A stretch of 58,860 nucleotides of DNA from positions 1 through 58,860 of the forward strand of contig JAPOYI010000086.1 in assembly GCA_026706665.1 (NCBI GenBank), in the 5' to 3' direction. Below the pieces are notes generated by a model. The model saw nothing but the letters and a program-made list of their open reading frames with translations. It made no database searches and was not told where the DNA came from. The DNA is from Gammaproteobacteria bacterium (GTDB lineage Bacteria; Pseudomonadota; Gammaproteobacteria; Pseudomonadales; Azotimanducaceae). The position numbers were made by a program, and so were the translations under genes. This document shows positions 36,855 through 45,821 of the stretch, one piece after another; the first letter of the stretch is position 1, and the number at the start of each line of letters is the position of its first letter.

Positions 36855-37631
36855 ATGGCCTACGAAACAATCATCGTCGACAACAAGGACTTCGTGACGA
36901 CGATCACGCTGAACCGTCCCGAGCGCCTGAACGCGTTGAACCTGCAGCTTGCGAACGAACTCTTCGACGCGCTGCACGAAAAGGACCAGGACGACGACAC
37001 CCGGGTATTCATCATCACCGGCGCGGGCCGCGGATTCAGTTCGGGTGCCGATCAAAGGGGCGGAGGACCCAGCGAGCCCAGGGCCAGCAACGCGCCCGGC
37101 CTTGCCGAGCGCATGTTCCAGTGTTTCAACGACCTGGAGAAACCCGTCATCGCCGCGATCAACGGCTGGGCCGTCGGCGGCGGCTGCACCATGACCCTGC
37201 TCTGCGACCTTCGCATCGCGTCGGAAGAGGCGCGCTTCCGGCTTCCCTTCACGAGGCTCGGTATCCACGCCGAACTCGGATCAACCTATACGCTGCCCCG
37301 CCTGATCGGTCAGGGGAAGGCGTCCGAGATGATCCTGTTGTCAAAGACCGTCGAGGCGCCGGAGGCTTTGGAGATCGGGCTCGTGAACCAGGTCGTGCCC
37401 GCCGATCAACTGGCGCAGGTATCGTGGGAAACCGCGACCACCATCGCGGGTTTCTCTCCCATGTCCGTGCGCTTGAACAAGCGGGGTCTCAAGCAGGGGC
37501 TGCAATCCGACATAGAGACCCAGTTGAGCTACGAGACACTGTCGCTCTCGGTGCTTGGCAAGGCCGAGGACACGCAAGAAGCCCGCGCGGCCGCCCGTGA
37601 GGAGCGCGATCCGGTTTTCAAAGGGCGTTGA
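36855..37631 (+). CDS. Enoyl-CoA hydratase/isomerase family protein
   Basis: 258 residues, crotonase fold. ATG 36855 has GGAG about 8 nt upstream; the longer frame from 36807 adds an unconserved leader. Oxyanion-hole segments are GRGFSSGAD and INGWAVGGGCTM. Of the two glutamates of classic enoyl-CoA hydratases, the second is present in KASEMIL whereas the first position (in PFTRLGIH) is not Glu, so hydration may be altered or the protein may be an isomerase or other crotonase. It acts on acyl-CoA thioesters in the cytoplasm. It stands alone, divergent from the FGE gene, with 191 bp before the ABC exporter genes. Confidence 0.9.
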   Translation: MAYETIIVDNKDFVTTITLNRPERLNALNLQLANELFDALHEKDQDDDTRVFIITGAGRGFSSGADQRGGGPSEPRASNAPGLAERMFQCFNDLEKPVIAAINGWAVGGGCTMTLLCDLRIASEEARFRLPFTRLGIHAELGSTYTLPRLIGQGKASEMILLSKTVEAPEALEIGLVNQVVPADQLAQVSWETATTIAGFSPMSVRLNKRGLKQGLQSDIETQLSYETLSLSVLGKAEDTQEARAAAREERDPVFKGR

Positions 37632-37822
37632 CACGCAGCTTCGCGCAGACCGTTGACAATCCAGGCAGTGATTTCGGATTCGGGAACCGCGCGGGTGAAT
37701 CTGGGTGAATTTGGGAAGCGTCGCCTTGACCGTCTCAGGAGGAACCATACCGTAGGCGTCCCGGTCGGGACGCTCCCGGGCGAACACCAACGCGGGCCGC
37801 TGGCTCGCTGCAAGGCGGCGAC

Positions 37823-39871
37823 ATGAACGATCTCCGATTCATCGGCGGCTACACGGACCAGGGTGCCGTGGAACTTCCGCCGACGATGACCTTCCGGAGA
37901 ATGTTCCACCTGGGGATCAAGACCTGGCCCTTCATGCGGCCCATGCTGAAGCACCTCCTGGTGCTGCTTGCACTTGCCTTCTCCGGTGGTCTGACCGGTG
38001 TCGTTGGAGCGTTTGTCGGCACGGACCTGTTCTACAACAAGGTTCTGATCGGCGAAAAACTACAGCCCATTCAGGCAACCGTGCTCTTTCTCGGCGAGGA
38101 ATACGTCACCACGGATCCGTTGAAGCTGGGCAAGAAGACCTCCAAGGAGCCTTCAGCCGACGATAAGCAAGACTCCGAATCAGCCGATGTCGATCCCGAA
38201 TTGACCCACGCGCAACGCAAGACGGTGCGCAATCGAATCCTGATCTGGGGGGCGATCGCGGGCGTGGTTGGTGCGATTGTCGGCGCGGCCGCCTGGTACT
38301 ACAGCCTCTGGGTCTGGCAGAGCATCAACCAGAACCTGCGCGTGGCGATGGTCGAACGCGCGGAGTCCCTGTCGCTCAGGTTCCACAACGATTCCCGGGT
38401 GGGAGACGCCATCTTCCGGGTCTACCAGGACAGCGCGATGATCATCAACCTCCTTGAGCAAGGGGTCATCGCCCCGCTGTGGACGCTCTACGGGATTCTC
38501 TTGGGCGTAGCGTTCGTCGCGGCCTTCGACCCCTGGCTGGCACTCATGGTCGTCATCGTCGGCGTACCCATCGGCTGGTTGACGGTGGCATCCACGCCCC
38601 GGATACGCCGGCGTGCCCTGGCCAACCGCATAGCCAACAGCAACCTGACCTCCCGTCTGCAGGAAGCCTTCGCCGCAATCAAGGTGGTCAAGGCCAATCG
38701 TGCCGAGGCCCGCATCTTTGACCGCTTCCACCGGGATTCCACCCGCGCGCTGGACGCGGCGTACTTCCTCCGGCTGGACATGGCTCTGCTGATTCTGGCC
38801 GTGGCACTGCTGGGTGGCGGCATGTTTATTTTTGCCGAGTACATCATCGTCTCCTGGGTGATTGACGGACGGGAGACCTTTCTTGGGGCGCTGGTCGCGG
38901 CGTTCATCGGGTTCGTGGTCTGGAACGTGGGAGCGGTGCGGATCGCAACCGAACGCACGGAAGGGCTCGTTGGCAGCTCCCGACACCTGCTCGGCGTCTG
39001 GATGCGGATGCAGGACCTCTTCCTCGCCCTGGAGCGTGCCTTCTATCTCCTCGACCAGGAGCCCGAAGTCGTGGACCCGGACGATCCGGTGCGCTTTCCG
39101 AGCCCGATCGGGCGTGTGAGTTGGCACGGCATCCAGTTCGCCTACGAAACCGACAAGCCCGTGCTGCGCGACATCGATCTGGATGCCAACGCCGGCACCG
39201 TCACCGCCATCGTCGGCGCTACGGGAACCGGCAAGTCCACGCTGATGACCCTCCTGCTGCGGCTGTACGATCCCGGCGCCGGTTCCATCGCGATCAACGG
39301 CGTCGACCTCAAGGACATGGCCATCGACGACATCCGCGCCAACGTCACGGTTGCGCTGCAGAAGAACATCCTGTTCGCGGACACCGTCGCCAACAACATC
39401 AGATTCGGCACGCCGGGCGCACGGCGCGCCGACATCGAAACCGCCGCCAGAATTGCCTGCGCCGACGCCTTCATCGAGACGATGCCGAATGGCTACGACA
39501 CGGAACTCGGAGAACGCGGCGGCAAGCTGTCGTCGGGACAGCGGCAAAGACTCTCCATCGCGCGGGCCATCGTGCGCGACACGCCGATCCTGATCCTGGA
39601 TGAGCCCACGGCCTCGCTGGATGCCCGCACCGAGCAACAGGTGCTCGCGAACTTGGCCGACTGGGGCCGGGGCCGGGTGATTTTCGTCATCACGCATCGG
39701 CTGTCGACCATCAGGAACGCGGATCAGATCGCCCTGATCGACGGCGGACGGATCGTCGAGCGGGGTGCCCACGACACACTGATGGCCGTTCCGGACGGAC
39801 GGTATCGTGCTTTCGTCGGCGCCGAAACCGAGGAGCCGTCGGTTTCCCATTCAGGACGCGAAGATGAGTGA
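37823..39871 (+). CDS. ABC exporter half-transporter (permease-ATPase fusion), subunit 1
   Basis: 682 residues. The N-terminal ~420 residues form an ABC type-1 six-helix membrane domain, unusual for a charged, Lys/Asp/Glu-rich insert of about 45 residues (~93-137) between the first two helices. The C-terminal ATPase domain has Walker A GATGTGKST (~465), Q-loop ALQKN, signature LSSGQ (~569), Walker B ILILDEP (~590) and the H-loop ITHR. Its stop overlaps the start of the second half-transporter (ATGAGTGA), so the two are almost certainly subunits of one heterodimeric exporter in the inner membrane, of the lipid/multidrug-exporter (MsbA-like) class. Cargo unknown. The 191-bp upstream gap holds the promoter. 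Confidence 0.92.
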   Translation: MNDLRFIGGYTDQGAVELPPTMTFRRMFHLGIKTWPFMRPMLKHLLVLLALAFSGGLTGVVGAFVGTDLFYNKVLIGEKLQPIQATVLFLGEEYVTTDPLKLGKKTSKEPSADDKQDSESADVDPELTHAQRKTVRNRILIWGAIAGVVGAIVGAAAWYYSLWVWQSINQNLRVAMVERAESLSLRFHNDSRVGDAIFRVYQDSAMIINLLEQGVIAPLWTLYGILLGVAFVAAFDPWLALMVVIVGVPIGWLTVASTPRIRRRALANRIANSNLTSRLQEAFAAIKVVKANRAEARIFDRFHRDSTRALDAAYFLRLDMALLILAVALLGGGMFIFAEYIIVSWVIDGRETFLGALVAAFIGFVVWNVGAVRIATERTEGLVGSSRHLLGVWMRMQDLFLALERAFYLLDQEPEVVDPDDPVRFPSPIGRVSWHGIQFAYETDKPVLRDIDLDANAGTVTAIVGATGTGKSTLMTLLLRLYDPGAGSIAINGVDLKDMAIDDIRANVTVALQKNILFADTVANNIRFGTPGARRADIETAARIACADAFIETMPNGYDTELGERGGKLSSGQRQRLSIARAIVRDTPILILDEPTASLDARTEQQVLANLADWGRGRVIFVITHRLSTIRNADQIALIDGGRIVERGAHDTLMAVPDGRYRAFVGAETEEPSVSHSGREDE

Positions 39872-41936
39872 AGAAGCGCTGCCGACTGCCTCGCCGGGAT
39901 CGCCCCCCGGCACCCCGTCCGCGCCCGGGAGATCCGTGCTGCAAAGGACCGCGGGACTGCTCCGCAACGTATTCGGCAAGCCCCGTTTCGATGACCGGTT
40001 AGATACGCAGCCGGACATCAGGACGGCTGCCGCGCTCATCATCATCGGCAGGTGCATAAAGCTGCTGGCCGAGGTGAAGTGGCTGTTCATGCTGAAGGCC
40101 CTGCTGCAGTTGCTGATGATTTTCCCGGGATTGCTGTTGCCGTGGATGGCGAAGATCGTCGTCGACAACGTGATGCTGCAGCAGCCCTTCGGCCAGACGG
40201 AGGTTCTCTATCCTCCTTTCGTGTATCCGATCCTCAAGCTGGTCGAGGGACAGGACCCGCTCGGCATCATGCTCACCCTCACGACACTCTATTTCGTCAT
40301 GCTGCTGATTGCCGGCAGCCGGATGGGCGAGACAGACGCCGGACTGTTGCAGGGACGCGACGCCGCGACAAAGGCCGAGAACCAGATCAGCGCCGGTCAC
40401 AGCGACGGTGGCGGACTGCTCGGCATGGTCGAATTCATGGCGCACGTCCGCCTGACCCAGTCCATCGCGAATCGGTTTCGTTCGCGCCTGTTCGACCGGC
40501 TTACACGCCTGCCCATGACGGTGCTCGACGATCACCGCACCGGGGACAGCGTCTTTCGCGTGCTCTACGACGCGCCACTGGCACCCGAGCTGGCGTATCG
40601 CGTGACGCTGGTGCCGTTCTTCATGCTGCTCGGGGCGCTGATCAACCTCTACGTCCTGCAATATTCATACGGCGCCGTGTCGCCGCAACTGGTCGTGATC
40701 GCCTGGCTGACAGCCCCGGTGGCCTTCATCGCCACATTCCCGTTTTCCGGGGCGCTGCGGCGAACCAACCAGAACATGCGCGCCGCGGGGTCCGCCACGA
40801 CCAATGCCATGGAGGAGTCCATGAGCAACATCACCGCCGTCCAGAGCCTGGGCGCCGGCAAGGAGGAGAACAGGCGTTTCGCGGAACGCAGCAGCGAGAC
40901 CTTCCTGCGTGAACGCTACGCCATCCTCGTCGTCATTGTGACCTCACTCATCGCCGGTGGCGCTTTCGGCGTTGCTGCCATCTACGTAACCGTCCTGTTC
41001 TCGGACGGCGTCATCGAAGGCACGATGTCGCCCGGCGATTTCGCGGTCCTGTTCGGAATCTACTGGAGCATCACCATCGCCGCAGCGTATGTCGGCGCCT
41101 GGTGGATCAAGCTGCAGGACACGATCGCCGCCGTTCGCCGGGTCTTTTTCTTCCTCGACCACCCCTCGGAACATGAACGTCTCGGCGGCGTCGCGCTCGA
41201 CGACATCCAGCGCGGGGTCGAACTCGAAGGCGTCGGGTTCTCTTACCCGGACGGGCAGGAAGCGCTTCGGGGCATCGATCTCAAGCTGGCCATGGGAGAG
41301 CTGGTCGCCATCGTCGGCCCCACGGGAGCGGGCAAGACCACCCTCGCCTATCTCGTTCCCTCTCTCCTGATCCCGACGACCGGCCGGGTGCTGATCGACG
41401 GCCGGGACGCCATAGAACTGGATGTCGATAGTCTGCGGCGCCACATCACATACGTCTTCCAGGAACACGTGCTCTTGTCCGAGACGATTCGTGAGAACCT
41501 CCTGCTTGCCAATCCCGAAGCGACTGAAGCACAGGTGATGGCAGCTCTCGAAACGGCGGGCTGCATGGACTTCATCAACGATCTGCCCGATGGCATCGAC
41601 ACGAAGCTGGGGCGCTCGGGTGACAGCCTTTCGGTCGGCCAGCAACAGCGTCTGTCCATCGCCCGGGGCCTCGTCCGGGACGCGAAGATCCTGATCCTCG
41701 ACGAGCCGACCGCGGCCCTGGATCCGCAAACCGAGAACGCGCTGGTTGCTTCGCTGCGGGCTGCCGCCCAAGAGCGGCTCGTCATTGTCATTGCGCATCG
41801 GCTCTCCACCATTCGCCACGCCGACCGCATTGTGTTCCTGGAAGACGGGGAAATAAGGGATATCGGCAGCCACGACGAACTCATGACCAAACCGGGTAGT
41901 GCGTACCGCGACTTCGTCGAACTACAGAGCGGCTGA
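39864..41936 (+). CDS. ABC exporter half-transporter (permease-ATPase fusion), subunit 2
   Basis: 690 residues from ATG 39864, which overlaps the previous stop by 8 bp. The N-terminal ~55 residues are a Pro/Ser-rich cytoplasmic leader; the membrane domain contains a periplasmic insert between the first helices around GRDAATKAENQIS. ATPase motifs: Walker A GPTGAGKTT (~485), signature LSVGQ (~589), Walker B ILILDEPTAAL and H-loop IAHR, all intact, so both ATP sites of the heterodimer should be catalytic unless one is degenerate in residues I cannot judge. Works with subunit 1 to export a hydrophobic or lipid-like substrate. Convergent with the tautomerase relic. Confidence 0.92.
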   Translation: MSEEALPTASPGSPPGTPSAPGRSVLQRTAGLLRNVFGKPRFDDRLDTQPDIRTAAALIIIGRCIKLLAEVKWLFMLKALLQLLMIFPGLLLPWMAKIVVDNVMLQQPFGQTEVLYPPFVYPILKLVEGQDPLGIMLTLTTLYFVMLLIAGSRMGETDAGLLQGRDAATKAENQISAGHSDGGGLLGMVEFMAHVRLTQSIANRFRSRLFDRLTRLPMTVLDDHRTGDSVFRVLYDAPLAPELAYRVTLVPFFMLLGALINLYVLQYSYGAVSPQLVVIAWLTAPVAFIATFPFSGALRRTNQNMRAAGSATTNAMEESMSNITAVQSLGAGKEENRRFAERSSETFLRERYAILVVIVTSLIAGGAFGVAAIYVTVLFSDGVIEGTMSPGDFAVLFGIYWSITIAAAYVGAWWIKLQDTIAAVRRVFFFLDHPSEHERLGGVALDDIQRGVELEGVGFSYPDGQEALRGIDLKLAMGELVAIVGPTGAGKTTLAYLVPSLLIPTTGRVLIDGRDAIELDVDSLRRHITYVFQEHVLLSETIRENLLLANPEATEAQVMAALETAGCMDFINDLPDGIDTKLGRSGDSLSVGQQQRLSIARGLVRDAKILILDEPTAALDPQTENALVASLRAAAQERLVIVIAHRLSTIRHADRIVFLEDGEIRDIGSHDELMTKPGSAYRDFVELQSG

Positions 41937-41941
41937 CCGAA

Positions 41942-42318
41942 TCACTCGAGGAATACCCCGCCGAAGCCGATGCGGCCCCTCGCTTCCGGCGCATAGAGCA
42001 CGCGAATGTTCTCTCGGGGACGGTCCAGCATCCGGGCAACGATCTCGCCACGCCCGCCATTTCTCGCCCCAGCGCTGCGCGTTCCGGCGATTCGGCCCGC
42101 AGGATGCTGACAAAGGCGGGCTGGGCCTGTGATCCGGGAACACCGCCGCTGTTCTCCGCATACGCGTCCTGGCCGATCGAACGCAGCCTGACCCAGGTGC
42201 TTCCAGGCTCACCACCGAACAACCTCCCAAGGTCGTCGGCAAGAAGCTGAGGCGTCTCCTTGTCGACCACCTCCGAATCGGCCGGGCATGTCACGACTTC
42301 GATGTCAACGATTGGCAT
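41942..42318 (-). pseudogene. Tautomerase-family gene with a single frameshift
   Basis: The 5' part from ATG 42318 reads MPIVDIEVVTCPA with the catalytic N-terminal Pro2 of 4-oxalocrotonate-type tautomerases and continues in frame to REMAGVA. The rest of a normal tautomerase (EIVARMLDRPRENIRVLYAP, then RIGFGGVFLE and stop at 41942) is in another frame. The ORF length, 377 nt, is one short of a multiple of three, so losing one base near 42047-42051 (gtggc-gagatc on the coding strand) explains both halves. Restored, it would be 125 residues. This is either a recent inactivating mutation or a sequencing/assembly error. In frame as written, the protein reads on to 41881 with a nonsense tail. Neighbour of a DASS transporter across about 150 bp. 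Confidence 0.82.
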
Positions 42319-42468
42319 GATGGGTCTCGCTGGTTCGCGTCGAGTGTAGCGCACGGCTTGCGGCCGACGGCCTTGCGAATCCGGACCGCGTGCTACGATG
42401 ACTCGAACCTGCGGTTCGAGTCGCCTGCCGAACATCCAAACAAGCCGGATGAAGACACCCGTCAATCC

Positions 42469-44004
42469 ATGACCGAGCGAACCACGAGGGACAAGGCGCG
42501 CTTATTCGGCTTCTGGCTGGGAATCGCGGCGTTCGCGCTGTTGCTCATATTCCCCGTGGACCCGGGCAACCTGGCTGCGAGCCGGCTCGCCGCGGTGGCG
42601 GCACTCATGGCGATCTGGTGGATCACCGAAGCCATCCCGCTGTTCGCCACCGCGCTGATGCCGCTGGTCCTGTTCCCCCTGCTCGGCATCATGGCCGGGC
42701 GCGAGACCGCGCCCGTCTACATAAACAGCACCATCGTGCTGTTCATCGGCGGCTTCATGATCGCCCTGACCATGGAGAAGTGGAACCTGCACCGGCGCAT
42801 CGCGCTGGCCATCATCCACTACGTCGGCGGCGGCCCCGCCCGCATCGTGCTCGGCTTCATGGTCGCCGCGGCGTTCCTCTCCATGTGGATATCGAACACC
42901 GCAACGGCCGTCACGATGGTGCCGATCGGCCTCGCGATCGTCTCGCAGATGGAAGAACGCGCCGGCGAACGGGCGAGGCAGTTCTCGACCGGGCTCATGC
43001 TCGGCATCGCCTACGGCTGTTCGACCGGCGGCATGACCACCCTCGTGGGCACGCCTCCCAACCTGTCGTTCGCGCGCATCTACCAGATCATGTTTCCCGA
43101 CGCGCCGGAGATCGCGTTCGGCCAGTGGCTGATCGTCGCCTTCCCGGTCGGCGTCATCATGCTGCTCGCGGCCTGGCTATTGATCACGCAGGTACTGTAT
43201 CGGGCACCGGCGGAGATCGCGGCCGACCGCGGCGTCATCGACCAGGAGCGGGCGCGACTGGGACCGATGTCCTTCGAAGAACGCGCCGTCCTGACCGTCT
43301 TCACCACCACCGCGCTCCTCTGGGTCTTTCGTGCCGACCTCAACCTGGGCGCGTTCACGCTTCCCGGCTGGTCCGGTCTCCTGCCCTGGCCGAAGCTCAT
43401 CGACGACGGCACCGTCGCCATCGCCATGGCGTCGCTCATGTTCCTCATTCCGGCCCGCGACGCCGAAGGCCGCCCGACGCGCCTGCAGGACGCCGGGGTC
43501 ATTCCGCGATTGCCGTGGAATGTCGTACTCCTGATCGGCGGCGGCTTCGCCCTGGCGACCGGCTTTCAGCAGACGGGCCTCGCCGAAATGATCGGGGGCC
43601 AGTTCGGCGCGGCGGGCGAACTGCCCGTCTTCCTGCTGATCCTCCTGGTCTGCCTGTCGCTCACCTTCCTGACGGAACTGACAAGCAACACCGCCACCAC
43701 CGAGATGATCCTGCCGATCCTGGCCGCCGTGGCCGTGGTTTCGGGTACGCACCCCCTCGTACTCATGATCCCGGCGACGATGTCCGCGTCGTGCGCGTTC
43801 ATGATGCCGGTCGCGACGCCGCCGAACGCCATCGTCTTCGGCAGCAACCGGATCAGCATCGCGCAGATGGCACGGGCGGGGATCTTCCTCAACCTGATCG
43901 GCGCGGTGGTCATTGCCAGCGTGGTCTACACCCTGGGGCTGGTCGTGTTCGATATCGACCCGGGTGCATTGCCAGAGTGGGCTAAGGCTATCGCTGGCGA
44001 ATAG
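42469..44004 (+). CDS. DASS/SLC13-family sodium:anion (di/tricarboxylate or sulfate) symporter
   Basis: About 511 residues from ATG 42469, with a dozen or so hydrophobic segments. The two inverted-repeat signature motifs of the divalent-anion:sodium symporter family are present: WISNTATAVTMVPI in the first half and LTSNTATTEMILPI in the second (the SNT motifs that bind Na+ and carboxylate). A further MPVATPPNAIVFGS matches the family C-terminal block. The longer frame from 42358 would add a non-conserved leader. It imports dicarboxylates, or possibly sulfate or other divalent anions, across the inner membrane. Given malate synthase further downstream, C4-dicarboxylates are plausible. A nuclease fragment starts 23 bp after the stop. 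Confidence 0.94.
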   Translation: MTERTTRDKARLFGFWLGIAAFALLLIFPVDPGNLAASRLAAVAALMAIWWITEAIPLFATALMPLVLFPLLGIMAGRETAPVYINSTIVLFIGGFMIALTMEKWNLHRRIALAIIHYVGGGPARIVLGFMVAAAFLSMWISNTATAVTMVPIGLAIVSQMEERAGERARQFSTGLMLGIAYGCSTGGMTTLVGTPPNLSFARIYQIMFPDAPEIAFGQWLIVAFPVGVIMLLAAWLLITQVLYRAPAEIAADRGVIDQERARLGPMSFEERAVLTVFTTTALLWVFRADLNLGAFTLPGWSGLLPWPKLIDDGTVAIAMASLMFLIPARDAEGRPTRLQDAGVIPRLPWNVVLLIGGGFALATGFQQTGLAEMIGGQFGAAGELPVFLLILLVCLSLTFLTELTSNTATTEMILPILAAVAVVSGTHPLVLMIPATMSASCAFMMPVATPPNAIVFGSNRISIAQMARAGIFLNLIGAVVIASVVYTLGLVVFDIDPGALPEWAKAIAGE

Positions 44005-44027
44005 CTGCCGCGCGGAGCGGTGGGCGG

Positions 44028-44756
44028 GTGATCGGGAAGTTGCGACAGTTTCAGCGCGTCTCACCCCTCGTTGACGTTTCCCGTCGCGAAATCTCCGCCG
44101 CAGGACTGAACGCCGTTTCTGCGGATCCGGCTTACTCCAACGCATACGGTTCTGGTTGGCGAATACTGCCACGCGGCATCGAAGGCCCTCACGATGCGGA
44201 ACGCCTGTGGATTTCTCCAACCTGGGAAGTCTACGAACGGTGGTGTTTCGTGCGACTCTGCAAAGCTGTCCAATCGCTCAAACAAGAATACGAGTGGTCA
44301 ACTTCCAGGAATCACAGGTCTCGCGCAACCGTTTCCTTCATTGGATCCAATGCGGGGGAGCCTCGAATCGAACTTCTTTTGCAGCCGACGTTTCCTTCCG
44401 GCGACCGTAGCTCAAACTCTGGCTTCCACTCAATCTCAGGTCGGCGAGAACCCGACATCGTATTGGCTTGCACCGAGCCAGGTCAGACATTCAGGTGGGC
44501 TGTGCTCGATGCAAAATACCGGACAGGCCGGTCCAACGTTCTGGACGCCATGAGTTCAGCGCATATCTACAGGGACGCGTTGCGTTGGCACGAACAACGA
44601 GCGGATCGTGCGGCGCTCTTGGTGCCGTGTGGCGGCGGTGCGCCTTGGTTGGAGCGGCCGGACTTCATACACCAGCACCAAGTGGGCGTCTACGCCCTCG
44701 ACGGCGACACCGACCCCCGGGTGATCGTCCAATCGCTTTTCGACGAAGTGCTTTGA
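44028..44756 (+). CDS. DUF524/PF04411-type restriction-endonuclease-like protein, probably 5'-truncated
   Basis: 242 residues from GTG 44028; no ribosome-binding site and the frame stays open upstream into the DASS gene. The nuclease core is visible: WISPTWEVYERWCFVRL, typical of the conserved helix in PF04411 nucleases associated with DUF2357 proteins, followed by the PD-(D/E)XK triad REPDIVLA...AVLDAKYRTGR. Full-length relatives carry several hundred residues of DUF2357 before this domain and pair with an McrB-like GTPase or other ATPase, none of which is here. It therefore looks like the remaining C-terminal third of a restriction-type gene placed against the DASS gene by a deletion. Possibly not expressed as a stable protein. 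Confidence 0.7.
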   Translation: MIGKLRQFQRVSPLVDVSRREISAAGLNAVSADPAYSNAYGSGWRILPRGIEGPHDAERLWISPTWEVYERWCFVRLCKAVQSLKQEYEWSTSRNHRSRATVSFIGSNAGEPRIELLLQPTFPSGDRSSNSGFHSISGRREPDIVLACTEPGQTFRWAVLDAKYRTGRSNVLDAMSSAHIYRDALRWHEQRADRAALLVPCGGGAPWLERPDFIHQHQVGVYALDGDTDPRVIVQSLFDEVL

Positions 44757-45038
44757 CGGAGCGGAGGTGCCCCGATCGCCAATTGATGAACCTCATCGTC
44801 GTCCTTTCTCGTGTGGCACCTTCAACTCCCCTGAAACATCACAGGCGCGGGCAGTGTAGGACGAGGCGGATATTCGTGTACGACCTTGGCCGGAGGATGT
44901 GACACGCGCGATGAATCTGCAGGGTATTTCGCGGACGCTGCCAGAGTCAGGCTACCAACGGAGACCTGCGGACACGAGCAAGTTTGGGAACGACACTAGT
45001 CACGACAACCAAGTGGCTGCGGCTCGAGTTCTTTCAGG
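44757..45038. other. Gene-free spacer upstream of fitAB
   Basis: About 280 bp between the nuclease fragment and the FitAB operators. Short open frames exist but none has codon use or similarity I recognise. It may be the degraded remainder of the locus that lost the rest of the nuclease gene. Confidence 0.4.
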
Positions 45039-45070
45039 AAATGCCAGCATTTCACTCAGAATGCTAGCAT
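45039..45070. promoter_or_regulatory. Twin palindromic operators of the fitAB toxin-antitoxin operon
   Basis: Site 1 is AAATGC-CA-GCATTT (45039-45052), site 2 is ATGCTAGCAT (45061-45070). Both are perfect palindromes on an ATGC-NN-GCAT core, their centres are exactly 20 bp apart (about two helical turns, same face), and the second ends 24 bp before the antitoxin start. Ribbon-helix-helix antitoxins of the FitA/VapB type bind paired palindromes in their own promoter, usually more tightly with the toxin bound; assignment to this protein is inferred from position. Confidence 0.65.
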
Positions 45071-45094
45071 CGTTCAAATCGAAAAGAGAAACTT

Positions 45095-45355
45095 ATGCAG
45101 CATCGCATGGCAAGTCTGAGCATACGGCGTCTGGAGGACGAGACTCTGGCACGACTGAAAGCCCGAGCGAAGCGAGAATCCCTTTCGTTGGAGGAAACCG
45201 TGCGACGCATACTGCGAGCAGCGGTCGTGGATGAGGCACCTCTGGGCACGACGATCCGTCAAATCGTCGGAAGGGACGGCATGGACCTCGAGCTTCCGAA
45301 ACGCGAGGTCTACCCACCGATCAACTTCGCATCAGGCGACTACGGCCCGGATTGA
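45095..45355 (+). CDS. fitA: FitA-like ribbon-helix-helix antitoxin
   Basis: 86 residues. The N-terminus MASLSIRRLEDETLARLKAR is a ribbon-helix-helix DNA-binding motif (one strand then two helices), with SLSLEETVRRILRAAV as the second helix; the tail (YPPINFASGDYGPD) would wrap the toxin. ATG 45095 and 45107 are both possible; AAGAGAAA precedes the first. It represses its own operon through the twin palindromes at 45039-45070 and neutralises the PIN-domain toxin encoded 2 bp downstream. Complete and probably functional. Confidence 0.88.
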   Translation: MQHRMASLSIRRLEDETLARLKARAKRESLSLEETVRRILRAAVVDEAPLGTTIRQIVGRDGMDLELPKREVYPPINFASGDYGPD

Positions 45356-45357
45356 GG

Positions 45358-45744
45358 ATGATCCTCCTCGACACAAACGTGATCTCGGCGAGCATGCGAG
45401 CCGAGGGCGATGCGAATGTGACGCGGTGGATGGATCGTCAACCCGCATCAACCCTGTTTCTGTCCGCCGTTACCGTCGACGAAATCACTCTCGGGATCGA
45501 AGTTCTGCCCGCTGGGCGGCGGAGAAGTCGCCTGGCGCGCATCTTCGCCGAGATCATCGGTGTTTTCTCCGGGCGAGTCCTGACGTTCGACACGGACGCA
45601 GCAATCGAAAGTGCGAGGATTCGCAGCCAGCGTCAGCAGAAAGGCCTGCCCATGAGTCTCGCCGACTCGCAGATTGCCGGCATCGCCCCGGAGCAACGGC
45701 TTCTCGCTTGCCACGATGAATCTGCGCGACTTCGCAGGGATTGA
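45358..45744 (+). CDS. fitB: FitB/VapC-type PIN-domain RNase toxin
   Basis: 128 residues from ATG 45358, 2 bp after the antitoxin stop (an in-frame TTG at 45352 would overlap it). PIN-domain acidic residues are all present: D5 in MILLDTNVIS, E in AVTVDEITLGI, the Asp in VLTFDTDAAI, and the late MSLADSQIAGIA. These coordinate Mg2+/Mn2+ for ribonucleolytic cleavage. The second half of a type II toxin-antitoxin pair; cytoplasmic. In characterised homologues the antitoxin inhibits the toxin and the complex binds the promoter. Convergent with malate synthase. Confidence 0.9.
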   Translation: MILLDTNVISASMRAEGDANVTRWMDRQPASTLFLSAVTVDEITLGIEVLPAGRRRSRLARIFAEIIGVFSGRVLTFDTDAAIESARIRSQRQQKGLPMSLADSQIAGIAPEQRLLACHDESARLRRD

Positions 45745-45821
45745 CCTCACGGTGATAGAGCCACGCTGAGGTTGTCCCGATTGGCGGAGGACCGGGAGTC
45801 CACCGTGGCAGAGAGGCTGTT

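Noticed and set aside
38180-39850. 556-codon leftward frame opposite the ABC transporter gene
   Set aside because: Antisense to a clear ABC half-transporter with all motifs.
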